A stretch of DNA of 39,738 nucleotides from Actinomyces succiniciruminis (GTDB taxonomy: Bacteria > Actinomycetota > Actinomycetes > Actinomycetales > Actinomycetaceae), in assembly GCF_900002405.1 (NCBI RefSeq), contig NZ_LK995473.1, forward strand, positions 46,364 to 86,101, read 5' to 3'. The notes under the pieces were generated by a model, which did not search any database, was not told where the DNA came from, and was given only the letters and a program-made list of their open reading frames with translations. The translations under genes were made by a program, and so were the position numbers. This document shows positions 21,254 through 30,600 of the stretch, piece by piece (the stretch's first letter is position 1; every line of letters starts with the position of its first letter).

Positions 21254-23740
21254 TCAGGCCGGCGTCGGCTGCTGGCCGCGGCGGACGGACTCCAGCATCA
21301 GGGTGGCCACGTCCGTGACGCGCACGTCGGCGCCCTCGGAGGCGACGCCGTCGGAGAGCATGGTGGTGCAGAACGGACAGGCCGTCGCGATCACCTGCGC
21401 GCCGGTGCCGATCGCCTCGCGCGAGCGCTCCACCGCGATGCGGGTGCCGATCGACTCCTCCATGAAGGCCCGCGCCCCGCCGCCGCCGCAGCAGAAGCCG
21501 CGCTCGTGGCTGCGCGGCATCTCCACGGTGGTGGCGCCGGTCGCCTCCAGCAACTCGCGCGGCGGGGAGTAGATGCGGTTGTGGCGGCCCAGGTAGCAGG
21601 CGTCGTGGTAGGTGACGGTCGGGGCTGCGGGCGGCGTGGATGACGGCGTCGTCGCGGACGACTCCGGAGCGGGCGCCGCAGCGTCGTCGGGACGGGCGGC
21701 CTGCGGCGGGGCGGGACGCAAGCGGCCCTCACGCACCAGGCGGCCCAGCAGCTGCGTGTAGTGCAGCACCTCGTAGTGCCCGCCCACCTGCGGGTACTCG
21801 CGGGCCAGCGTGTTGAAGCAGTGGGCGCAGGTGACCACGATCTTCTGCGCGCCGGCCTCGTTGAGTGTCTCGACGTTCTGCGCCGCCAGCGTCTGGAACA
21901 GGATCTCATTGCCGGCGCGGCGGGCCGGGTCGCCGGTGCAGGCCTCGGCGTCACCCAGGACGGCGAAGGACACCCCGGCGGTGTGTAGCAGCTCGGCGAC
22001 CGCCCGTGTCGTCTTTTTCGCCCGGTCCTCGTAGGCGCCCGCGCAGCCCACCCAGAACAGGTAGTCGACCTCGGAGGCGTCCTCTACGTCCACGCCGACG
22101 ACCGGCACGTCGAAGTCCAGGCCCTTGGCCCAATCCATGCGCCTGCGCGCCGCCAGGCCCCAGGGGTTGCCCTTGGACTCCAGCTTGCGGAACATCTGCC
22201 CCAACTCCTTGGGGAAGGCCGAGGCCATGAGCACCTGCTGACGGCGCACGTCGATCACGTGATCCAGGTGCTCGATGTCCACAGGGCACTGATCCACGCA
22301 CGCCCCGCAGGTGGTGCACGACCACAGCACGTCCGCGGGGATCACCTCGCCGGCCAGCGGCGCCGGACGCGTGGCCACACCCGTGTCGCTCGGGGCGGCC
22401 TTGGCGGCCAGCAGGGCGCCCAGCACGTCGCCGGTGTGGGCGCTGCCCGGAGCCAGGCCCAGATCGTCGTCGTCCTCCAGGCCGTCGGTCATGCCCGCCA
22501 GCCGCCCGAGCGGGCCGCGGGCACTGCGGCGCTCGGCGAGCATCTCCTCGGTGACCTCGTCGGGCTCGACGCCGAGTGCGCTCGCCGCCCGCAGGTAAGG
22601 GGCGACGGCGGCGTGGTGGTCGCGCAGGGCCAGGGTGAACAGCTTCGGGGACAGGGGCTTGCCGGTGTTCCACGCCGGGCACAGGTCCTGGCAGCGGCCG
22701 CACTCGGTGCAGGTGGAGAAGTCCAGCAGGCCCTTCCAGGTGAAGTCCTCAATGCGCTCCACGCCGAGCTTGACCTCGGTGCCCGCCTCCTCGGCAGCCT
22801 CCATGGCGGCGTCGAGGTCGTCCAGGGTGTCGGCGGTCAGCGGCCGGCCGTCGGGTAGCAGCAGCGGTTGGGCGGGGCCGAGCGCCTTGGTGCCGTCGGT
22901 GTTGCGGCGTGCGTAGAGGTTCACGAAGGCCAGGAAGCGGTGCCAGGCCACGCCCATCGACGGCTGCAGGCCGACCACCACGAACCACCACATGGAGATG
23001 ACGATCTTGGCGGTTGCCACCACCGTGATCGCGGCCGCCAGGGCGTCTGCGCTCAGTGGTGCCAGCAGTGGGCCGGTCCAGGCGGTCAGTGGGAAGTGCG
23101 TCCAGTGGGCGAGGGCGGCGTCGGCCGGGTCGGGGGAGAGCGCAAGCTGGGCGTGCTCCAGCATCCGCAGGGATAGTACGCAGACCACCACGCCGGCCAC
23201 GATCGCCTCCACGAAGTGCGCCTGCCCCTGGCTGGAGCCGGCGAAACGGGAGGTGCGGGTGCGGGTGCCGCCGGCGGAGTCGGCGTCGAAGGGGGGCGCG
23301 GCGGCCCGGCGGCGAGTCAGGCGGCGGCGCACCGTGATCAGGTGGACGATGCCCGCCAGGCTCAGCCAGGCGATGCCTTCCACCACCCACGCCCACCAGG
23401 CCTGGTGGCCCAGCCACGGCAACTCCCAGTGCGGGCCGGCCAACACCTGGCCGTATCCGGTGACCAGGGTCAGGAACAGCAGGGGGAAGCTGACCATCAC
23501 CAGCCAGTGCGCGGCCCGGATCCAGGGGCGGCCCTTGAAGGCGGTGTGGCCGACGACCTCACCGAGCATGTGCATCAGGCGGCGGCCGACCGGGCGCAGG
23601 CGCTCGCGGGGGACGGGGCGGCCCACGCCCATGCGGTTGGCGATGGTGCAACAGGCGCGGCCGAACACGAAGACGCCGACCACCGTCGTGACTGCGACGA
23701 TGACGGTGCACACGACGCGGATGCCCATCAGCCAATTCAT
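21254..23740 (-). CDS. Membrane-bound iron-sulfur reductase with CCG domains (HdrD/GlpC-like)
   Basis: This 828-residue protein has about five membrane helices in its first 265 residues (about 6-27, 78-98, 115-137, 180-198, 236-258), with His residues that could bind heme. Two 4Fe-4S motifs follow: CTECGRCQDLCP (Cys344, 347, 350, 354) and CTTCGACVDQCP (Cys475, 478, 481, 485). The C-terminal part has two CCG-type regions, with VTCAHCFNT and then CYLGRHN and GFCCGGGG. Such proteins pass electrons between the quinone pool and a soluble donor, as in heterodisulfide reductase or glycolate and glycerol-3-phosphate dehydrogenases. The layout matches the large actinobacterial Fe-S oxidoreductases. 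The partner is not encoded nearby. An Ala/Pro-rich insert precedes the last CCG region. Confidence 0.9.
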   Translation of the reverse strand: MNWLMGIRVVCTVIVAVTTVVGVFVFGRACCTIANRMGVGRPVPRERLRPVGRRLMHMLGEVVGHTAFKGRPWIRAAHWLVMVSFPLLFLTLVTGYGQVLAGPHWELPWLGHQAWWAWVVEGIAWLSLAGIVHLITVRRRLTRRRAAAPPFDADSAGGTRTRTSRFAGSSQGQAHFVEAIVAGVVVCVLSLRMLEHAQLALSPDPADAALAHWTHFPLTAWTGPLLAPLSADALAAAITVVATAKIVISMWWFVVVGLQPSMGVAWHRFLAFVNLYARRNTDGTKALGPAQPLLLPDGRPLTADTLDDLDAAMEAAEEAGTEVKLGVERIEDFTWKGLLDFSTCTECGRCQDLCPAWNTGKPLSPKLFTLALRDHHAAVAPYLRAASALGVEPDEVTEEMLAERRSARGPLGRLAGMTDGLEDDDDLGLAPGSAHTGDVLGALLAAKAAPSDTGVATRPAPLAGEVIPADVLWSCTTCGACVDQCPVDIEHLDHVIDVRRQQVLMASAFPKELGQMFRKLESKGNPWGLAARRRMDWAKGLDFDVPVVGVDVEDASEVDYLFWVGCAGAYEDRAKKTTRAVAELLHTAGVSFAVLGDAEACTGDPARRAGNEILFQTLAAQNVETLNEAGAQKIVVTCAHCFNTLAREYPQVGGHYEVLHYTQLLGRLVREGRLRPAPPQAARPDDAAAPAPESSATTPSSTPPAAPTVTYHDACYLGRHNRIYSPPRELLEATGATTVEMPRSHERGFCCGGGGARAFMEESIGTRIAVERSREAIGTGAQVIATACPFCTTMLSDGVASEGADVRVTDVATLMLESVRRGQQPTPA

Positions 23741-24042
23741 GGCGTCAGCCTACGCAAGCGGACGGGTGCGGGTGCGCAGGCGTCACGAAGGGCCGGCTGG
23801 GATGCGGGTGGGAAGGGGTGTCGGGGTGCGGGTGAGGTGGCTGGGGCGGTGTTGGTGCTCGGGTGAGGTGGCTGGTGGGGTCGGGGGTGTCATTGGATGC
23901 ACCACTTTCAGCTCTGCGGCCGCCGGCCGTGTCGGCTGCGTCCGCGGTTTTCCGCGGTTTCGGTATGTTCCTGGCGGTGACGCGGTCCGAAAGTGGTGCA
24001 TTTTGTGACAGGTGCGTGGTGGTGTCCGGTGGAGGCGGCGGC
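23741..24042. other. Intergenic region with G-rich direct repeats and a 123-bp element
   Basis: The first 145 bp are strongly G-rich on the plus strand. CGGGTGAGGTGGCTGG is repeated exactly at 23829-23844 and 23860-23875, a 31-bp period. The second part, from 23888, is the inverted-repeat element described separately. No reading frame here looks coding. A long open frame that runs through the region only becomes protein-like after 24043. Confidence 0.55.
23888..24010. repeat. 123-bp inverted-repeat element, copy 2
   Basis: Arms ATGCACCACTTT (23897-23908) and AAAGTGGTGCAT (23990-24001) are identical to those of the element at 5600-5722. The outer TGTCA (23888-23892) and TGACA (24006-24010) are perfect here. 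Inner length is again 81 bp; the inner sequences match only in patches, best near the middle (GCGG, GTTTC). It lies just before the truncated antitoxin gene. Confidence 0.75.
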
Positions 24043-24198
24043 GTGCGTGCGGTGGCTCGGGGTGGCAGGCCCGTCGCCACGCTGAGGGTCGTGGCTCCGG
24101 AAGAGCGTCGTTCCTTCGGGGTGCGCTCCGATCTCAAGGTTCCCGATGAGTTCTTCTTCGCGCCCCTGGCGGAAGACGAACTTGAGAGCTGGGAGTAG
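24043..24198 (+). pseudogene. Phd/YefM-type antitoxin, C-terminal fragment
   Basis: The last 51 codons of an open frame read like the end of a Phd-family antitoxin. GGRPVATLRVVAP is the usual 'GkPvArLvp' strand, and the tail VPDEFFFAPLAEDELESWE matches the 'PdDFdePLpeeil' toxin-wrapping end. The expected N-terminal DNA-binding part (about 35 residues of the 'elRqnls' type) is missing. In its place are Gly codons and, 33 bp upstream, the 123-bp element. A GTG at 24043 with GGAGG before it could still allow a short product. The stop is 2 bp before the toxin fragment. Confidence 0.65.
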
Positions 24199-24200
24199 GC

Positions 24201-24296
24201 GTGGCCTACTTGCTTGACACTCACGTCGTGGCGTGGCTGATCGCGGAACCGGAGCGCCTGCCCGCTGGAGATGCCAGTCGGAGGCCGGGGCGGTGA
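24201..24296 (+). pseudogene. PIN-domain (VapC-like) toxin, N-terminal fragment
   Basis: From a GTG at 24201 the 31 codons begin VAYLLDTHVVAWLIAEPERL, the unmistakable start of a PIN ribonuclease of the YLLDTHvllWl class, with the first catalytic Asp. After 'ERLPAGDASRRPGR' the frame stops at 24296, so about 100 residues and the remaining acidic residues are gone. With the preceding antitoxin fragment this is a decayed toxin-antitoxin pair at the left edge of the defence island. It is too short to annotate as a functional gene. Confidence 0.75.
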
Positions 24297-24311
24297 ACAT
24301 GGGACTCGAAA

Positions 24312-24372
24312 CGGACTCGGTCGCCTGAGATGAGTCCGCGCGCCCCGAGACGATGGTGACTAGGGCTACAGT
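24312..24372 (+). promoter_or_regulatory. Putative DISARM promoter region with a dyad
   Basis: CGGACTC (24312-24318) and GAGTCCG (24332-24338) are perfect inverted arms, and GGACTCG is also repeated directly at 24302 and 24313. TACAGT at 24367-24372 is an acceptable -10 box 57 bp before the drmD ATG; no good -35 is seen at the right spacing. The dyad could be an operator for the operon. No regulator gene is adjacent. Confidence 0.35.
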
Positions 24373-24428
24373 GTGCTCGTCTTGCGCCCGGCCACAGGCA
24401 ACGGGCGCTCCCGCACGAACAGGCACCG

Positions 24429-27400
24429 ATGACTACGCACACTTCACCCCGGCCCACGGGCGCGACTGGAAGCTCCAGCCTGGATTACAACACAGACGCC
24501 ACACCGGCCCTGCCCGAACCCGGGCAGGTGGTGCAGGTGCGGGGCGCCACCTGGGCCGTCACCGACGTGCGCGAGCAGGGCCTGCCCCACAGCCCCGCCG
24601 ACGATTCACGCACCGACCTGGAGCACCTGGTCTCACTGCAATCGCTGGCCGAGGATCGTATGGGTGAGGAGCTGACCGTCATCTGGGAGCTGGAGGTCGG
24701 CAACTCGATCATTCCGGACCGCGGCCTGCCGGAGACGATCTCCGCCGACTCCTTCGACGACCCGGACACTTTGGGCGCCTTCGTCGACGCCGTGCGCTGG
24801 GGCGCGGTCACCTCCGCCGACGCCAAGGCCTACCAGGCTCCCTTCCGCTCGGGCGCCACCCTGGAGCCCTACCAGCTCGAGCCCCTGCGCCGCGCCCTGG
24901 AGGCCCCGCGCACCAACCTCCTGCTGGCCGACGACGTCGGCCTGGGCAAGACCATTGAGGCCGGCCTGGTCATCGAGGAGCTGCTGCTGCGGCACCGGGC
25001 CCGCTCGGTCATCATCGTGTGCCCGCCGAGCCTGGCCCTGAAGTGGCGCGATGAGATGCGTGAGAAGTTCGGCCTGGAGTTCGTGATCGTCGACTCCGCC
25101 CGGATTGCCGCCGACCGCCGCACCTACGGCCTGGCCGCGAACCCGCTGCGCCTGTATCCGCGGGTGATCGTGTCCATGGCCTGGCTGCCGGGCGTGCGCG
25201 CCCAGCGGCTGCTGCGCGAGGTACTGGACGACGCCGGCCGCCCGGGCAGTGCCCGCAACTACGCCTTCGACGTGCTGGTGGTGGATGAGGCCCACCACGT
25301 GGCCCCGGCGGCGCCCTCGGCCGTTGGCGGTGGCCGCGGTTACGCGGTGGACTCCCAGCGCACTCGGGCGCTGCGCCGCCTGGCCGAGAAGTGCGAGCAC
25401 CGCCTGTTCCTGTCCGCCACGCCGCACAACGGTTACACCGAGTCCTTTACCGCCCTGCTGGAGATGATCGACCCGCGCCGCTTCGCCCGCGGCGCCGAGA
25501 TCGACCGCAGGGCCCTGGATGAGGTGACGGTGCGGCGCCTGAAGGCGGACGTGCCGGACCGCGACTTCAAGCGCCGCAAGGTCAACTCCGTGGAGTATGC
25601 GGCCGCTGCCGATGAGGAGGATGCCTACGCCAAGCTGGACTCGCTGCTGCGCGCCTCGGGACGCCAGCAGGGGCGGCGCAGCCTGGATATTGCCGCCCTG
25701 CTGCTGAAGAAGCGCTTCCTGTCCAGCCCGTGGGCCTTCGCCCGCACGCTCGGCAACTACTTGACCGATCCTGTGGCGGCGGGCGCGGACTACTACGACG
25801 TCGACGACTACTACGCGGAGGTCATGGGGTCGGGCCAGTCGGATGAGGAGGAGGGCCGCCTTGAGCAGCCCGAGACGGATACGCTGCTGGCCACCCGCAG
25901 CGGTGACGCGCTGAGCACTGCCACCAAGGCGGAGCTGGAGAACCTGGCCGACTGGGCGGGCGGCTATCAGGCGCGGGCGAACTCCCGGCTGGAGGCGCTG
26001 GTGTCCATGCTCGACGCCGTCTGCCGCCCCGACGGCAGGCACTGGACCAATGAGCGGGTCGTCGTCTTCACCGAGTATGCGGACACCCTGGATTGGATCG
26101 TCGACGTGCTCGGCTCGCAGGGTTACGGCGCGGACCGGCTGGCGGTGATTCAGGGGTCGACCCCGGCGGAGGAGCGCGAGCGGATCAGGGCCCGCTTCAA
26201 CGACGACCCCACGCAGGAGCCGGTGCGGGTGCTGGTGGCCACGGACGCCGCCGGCGAGGGCATTGACTTGCAGGCCTACTGCCACCGCCTGGTGAACTTC
26301 GACGTGCCCTTCAACCCGTCCCGCCTGGAGCAGCGCATCGGTCGTATTGACCGTTACGGGCAGCACCACACGCCCGAGGTGACCTACCTCATTCCGCGCC
26401 GGGGGGGTGCCTCTCAAGGCCTTTGCTCCGGTGAGCTCGACTTCCTGAACCGGCTCGCGGAGAAGATCACCACCGAGACCCAGGACCTGGGCGCGCTCAA
26501 CCCGCTGATCGACGACGTCGACGGTCAGATCACCGCGCGCCTGCTGGGTCGTGAGCAACGCGGCCGCAGGACGCAGACGGCGGATCAGCGGGCGGTCAAT
26601 CAGACCCTGGCGGGCAGCCGGGAGCTCAACCGCTCCCTGACGGACCTGGCGCGCGGCTATGAGAACCGCAAGGCGCAGATGCATCTGACGCCGCAGGCCG
26701 GGCGACGCGTGGTGGACACGGCCTTGCGGCTCGCCAACCAGCCCGGCCTGGAGCCGGTCGGGCCGCTGGAGGAGGCCGGCGGCCTGGAGGAGCTCGACGC
26801 CGTGCCCGAGGGTCTTGCGGCCTTCCGGGTGCCGGCGCTGGACCGCTCATGGGATGAGGCCGTGGCGGGCCTGGCGCCGCTGCTGCACCCGGACCGGCCC
26901 CGCCCGGTGAGCTTCGACGAGCGCTCCGCGTCCCTGCCCGGGATCGTGCACGTGCACCTGGGGCACCCGCTGATGCGCAAGGCGACCCGGACTCTGCGTG
27001 CGCGCCTGTTCAGCCCCCAGTCGGAGATCAACCGGGTCACGGCGGTGGTGATGCCGGGGCTGGAGGAGACCTATGCGGCGTCGGTGGCGCGGCTGGTGCT
27101 GGTGGGGCGCGGCGGGCTGCGGCTGCATGAGCAGGTGTTCGTCACCGGCGTGCGGCTGCGCGGCAGCACCGTCGCGGAGGAGAAGCTGAACGCGGTCCTG
27201 GACCGGATGCTTGACCCGGGTGAGCTCCGGGCGGCGTCGGCGGCGGTGCGCGAGCACCTGGCCCGGGCGTGGCGGGCGGACGGCGCGCACCTGCGCACCC
27301 GTATTGAGGAGGAGACGGGCAGGCGCGCGCAGCGGCTGCAGCACGCCGTCGACGACCAGCTGCGGGAGCGGCAGCGGGCGGATGCCGAGCGGGTACACGG

Positions 27401-27689
27401 CATTTATGCGGCCTTCCGCACCAACCTGACCGAGTCGTTGGAGCGGATGCATGCGGCGGAGCAGGCCAACCAGGACATGCTCGCGGACTGGCTGGATGAC
27501 CAGCGCCGCCAGCGCGAGCGCGACATGCATGCGATGGCGGAGCGCCTGGCCGCGCTCGATGACGAGGAGCGGCGTGAGGCCGACGCCGTGGCACGCCGCT
27601 ACGAGGACGTGCAGCCCTTCATCGCGTCGGTGGGGCTGGTGTTCGCCGTGTCCGAGCAGGATGCCGACCAGTGGGAGGAACACCGATGA
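24429..27689 (+). CDS. drmD: DISARM SNF2-like helicase DrmD
   Basis: This 1086-residue SNF2-type ATPase is the first gene of the operon and the class 1 marker of DISARM. Motifs in order are LEPYQLEPLRRAL (Q-like, about 146), Walker A DDVGLGKT (168-175), DEAH (286-289) and SATPHNGY (329-336). In the second RecA fold FTEYADTLDWI, ATDAAGEGIDLQ and RLEQRIGRIDRYGQ complete the helicase. The C-terminal 400 residues contain a long charged helical stretch (about 950-1060) that looks like coiled coil. The ATG at 24429 has only a weak AGGCACC before it. Its TGA overlaps the next ATG (ATGA). It is expected to remodel or move along phage DNA with the DrmA/DrmB core; the exact reaction is not known. Confidence 0.9.
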   Translation: MTTHTSPRPTGATGSSSLDYNTDATPALPEPGQVVQVRGATWAVTDVREQGLPHSPADDSRTDLEHLVSLQSLAEDRMGEELTVIWELEVGNSIIPDRGLPETISADSFDDPDTLGAFVDAVRWGAVTSADAKAYQAPFRSGATLEPYQLEPLRRALEAPRTNLLLADDVGLGKTIEAGLVIEELLLRHRARSVIIVCPPSLALKWRDEMREKFGLEFVIVDSARIAADRRTYGLAANPLRLYPRVIVSMAWLPGVRAQRLLREVLDDAGRPGSARNYAFDVLVVDEAHHVAPAAPSAVGGGRGYAVDSQRTRALRRLAEKCEHRLFLSATPHNGYTESFTALLEMIDPRRFARGAEIDRRALDEVTVRRLKADVPDRDFKRRKVNSVEYAAAADEEDAYAKLDSLLRASGRQQGRRSLDIAALLLKKRFLSSPWAFARTLGNYLTDPVAAGADYYDVDDYYAEVMGSGQSDEEEGRLEQPETDTLLATRSGDALSTATKAELENLADWAGGYQARANSRLEALVSMLDAVCRPDGRHWTNERVVVFTEYADTLDWIVDVLGSQGYGADRLAVIQGSTPAEERERIRARFNDDPTQEPVRVLVATDAAGEGIDLQAYCHRLVNFDVPFNPSRLEQRIGRIDRYGQHHTPEVTYLIPRRGGASQGLCSGELDFLNRLAEKITTETQDLGALNPLIDDVDGQITARLLGREQRGRRTQTADQRAVNQTLAGSRELNRSLTDLARGYENRKAQMHLTPQAGRRVVDTALRLANQPGLEPVGPLEEAGGLEELDAVPEGLAAFRVPALDRSWDEAVAGLAPLLHPDRPRPVSFDERSASLPGIVHVHLGHPLMRKATRTLRARLFSPQSEINRVTAVVMPGLEETYAASVARLVLVGRGGLRLHEQVFVTGVRLRGSTVAEEKLNAVLDRMLDPGELRAASAAVREHLARAWRADGAHLRTRIEEETGRRAQRLQHAVDDQLRERQRADAERVHGIYAAFRTNLTESLERMHAAEQANQDMLADWLDDQRRQRERDMHAMAERLAALDDEERREADAVARRYEDVQPFIASVGLVFAVSEQDADQWEEHR

Positions 27690-30600
27690 GCCGCAACACC
27701 ACCGGGGGAAGCCGCTCCCGCACCTCCCGCCGTAGCGCGGGTGCTTCCGGCGGGGGTGCCCGGGCGGGCCGTGGGGGCGGCTCCCGGAGGGGAGCTCGCT
27801 TCGCCGCGCAGCTGCACCGCGACTGGCTGGAGCTGGTGGACACCGAGGGCCCGTTCCTGTCCGTGCCGGTGATGACGCGCCTGTTCCCGCAGGGCGTCCC
27901 GACGCTTGAGGACGCCCGCAAGGAGGCGATGCGCCGCGCCAAGTCGGCCTTCGACGCCGCCTGGGACGCGTGGGATCGGGCGCGGGACCGTCAGGCGGCC
28001 CTGCCGGAGTACCGCGCCGCCCGTGACGCCTGGGTGAGCACGGTACTCACCGAGGTGGTCGGCTGGGGCGGTCACTATACGGCCGCCGCCGACCGCCCCG
28101 CCCTGGCCGAGGCCCACCGGGTGCGGGGCGACGGCGACAGCCCCGTCGTGGTTACTCCGACCGGCGCCCTGCTGCGCGGCACCGCAGACGCAGCCGGCAC
28201 GGGCGGGGGCGCCATGGCTGCGGCAGACGCGGCAGGCACCACCGGCACGGCCGTGGGCGCGCTGGTGCTGGTGGTGGACCCGGTGGCCTCGCTGCGCGAG
28301 GTGTGCGACGACGGCTGGGCCACCAGCCCGGTCGACCGCATGGACGCCATGTTGCGCGCACCGGAGTCGACCTGCTCGATCGGCGTGGTCACCGACGGCC
28401 GCTGGTGGGCCCTGGTGAGCGCCCCGCGCGGCGCCACCACCGCCTCCGGCGTGGTGGACGCCCAGACCTGGATCGAGGAGCCCGCGACCCGCGACGCCTT
28501 CCTGACCCTGCTGGGGGTGCGGCGCCTGTTGGGCGGCAGGCCGGAGGAGCGCCTGCCTCGCCTGTTCGCCGACTCGGTGCTGGCCGCCGAGGAGATCACC
28601 GAGGCCCTGGGCACGCAGGTGCGTCGCGCCGTGGAGCTGGTGGTCTCCGCCGTCTCCCGGTCGGCCGCCGACGCCGTGCGCCAGGGCCGCCCCGACCCGC
28701 TGCCGGCGGACGCCCACCAGGTGTACGAGGGCGTGGTGAGCGTGATGATGCGGGTGGTGTTCCTGCTGTTCGCCGAGGAACGTGGCCTGCTGCCCACGCA
28801 GGACCTCTACCGCAGCGGCTACGGCCTGTCACGGGTGCTCGATGAGCTTGATGAGCGGGCCCGCGAGGAGGGGGAGGAGTCGCTGGACGGCACCTACTTC
28901 GTGTGGCACCGCCTGCTGGCCACCTCCGGCGCCCTGTTCGGCGGCGCCACCTGGGAGGACGTGCGCATGCCCGCCTACGGCGGCTCCCTGTTCGACCCGG
29001 ATCGCTTCGGCTTCCTGACCGCCACGGGCCCCGACGGCGCCCTGATGGTGCGCGTGTCCGACCGGGTGATGCTGGAGGTGCTGCGGTCGGTGCAGGTCGC
29101 CCACACCGGCGGTGAGGCGCAGCGGGTCTCCTTCCGGGATATCGACGTGGAGCAGATCGGCTACATCTACGAGGGCCTGCTCGGCTACTCCTGCCACCGC
29201 AGCGATCAGGTGGTGCTGGGACTGGACGGTAAGAACGGTGAGGAGCCGGAGGTACCACTGGCGGTGCTGGAGGACCTGGCCGAGGCCCACGCCGACGACG
29301 CCGATCTCGCCGCCGCCATCCTCGCCTGGATCAAGGCCGACCAGCCCTCCGCCCAGCCCCGCACCAAGCCCGCGCTCGCCAAGGCGCTCGCGGCGGGGGA
29401 CGCCATGGAGGACGCCGAGCGGGCCCTGCTCGCGGTGACGCGCGACGCCGAGCTGCGTGGGCGGCTGCGCCCGTGGATCGGGGCGATCCGCCGGGACCTG
29501 CGCGGACGGCCGGTGGTGATCCTGCCCGGCGAGCTGCTGGTGGTGGAGACACCCTCGCGGCGCGACGCCGGCGCCCACTACACGCCGCGTTCCCTGGCGG
29601 AGGACGTGGTGGCCCACGCGCTCGCGCCGCTCGTATACAAGCCGGGCCCGCACCAGAGCGAGGACCGCTCCCAGTGGCGGCTGATCGCCTCCGACGCGAT
29701 CCTGCGCCTGCGCGTGGCAGACATCGCCTGCGGCTCGGGGGCCTTCCTGGTGGCGGCGGCCCGCTACCTGGCCCGCCGGCTGGTGGAGGCCTGGGAACAT
29801 GAGGGCACGACGCCGCCGGACAAGTCGCCGGAACAGATCGAGCGGCACGCACTGCGCCAGGTGGTGGCGCACTGCCTGTACGGGGTGGACATCAACCCCA
29901 TGGCGGTGGAGATGTGCAAGCTCTCCCTGTGGCTGGTGTCCCTGGACCGGAACCTGCCCTTCAGCTTCGTGGATGACAAGGTGTTCGTCGGCAACTCCCT
30001 GCTCGGTATTACCGACCTGGAGCAGCTGCGCGCGCTGAACATCGACCCGGCCGCGGCGCAGAAGGACCGGCTCTTCGACCTGGACGCCGCCGGCCGGATG
30101 CTGCCGGAGATGGATGTGGACGCGATCCTGGCGGAGGTCACCGGCCGCCGCCACCAGCTCGCCTCCGAGGTGAATGACACCGATCCCGCCCGTTCCACCA
30201 CCACCAAGCTGCGTCAGCAGAGCGCCAATGAGAAGCAGCTGGCCACGCTCACCCGCCTGGCCGACGCAGTCATCGCCGCCGGCCTGGACCCGGACGTGGC
30301 CTCCAAGCCCGGCCGACGCCGTGAAGACGCCTTCCAGCGCCTGGCCGCCGCGGCGAGCGCCGCCTTCCCACCCGGCGGCGACGGCGACCCGGCGGGCCTG
30401 GAGGCGATCCTGGAGCAGGGCCTGACCCCGACGGTGGAGACGGACTACGAGCGCTGGCGTTGCCTGCACTGGCCGCTGGCCTTCCCCGAGGTCTTCCCGC
30501 AGGCCCCGGCCCGCGGCGGCTTCGACGCCGTGGTTGGCAATCCGCCCTTCCTGGGCGCCAAGAAGATCAGCCCCGCGATGGGGCAGAACCTGCGCGACTG

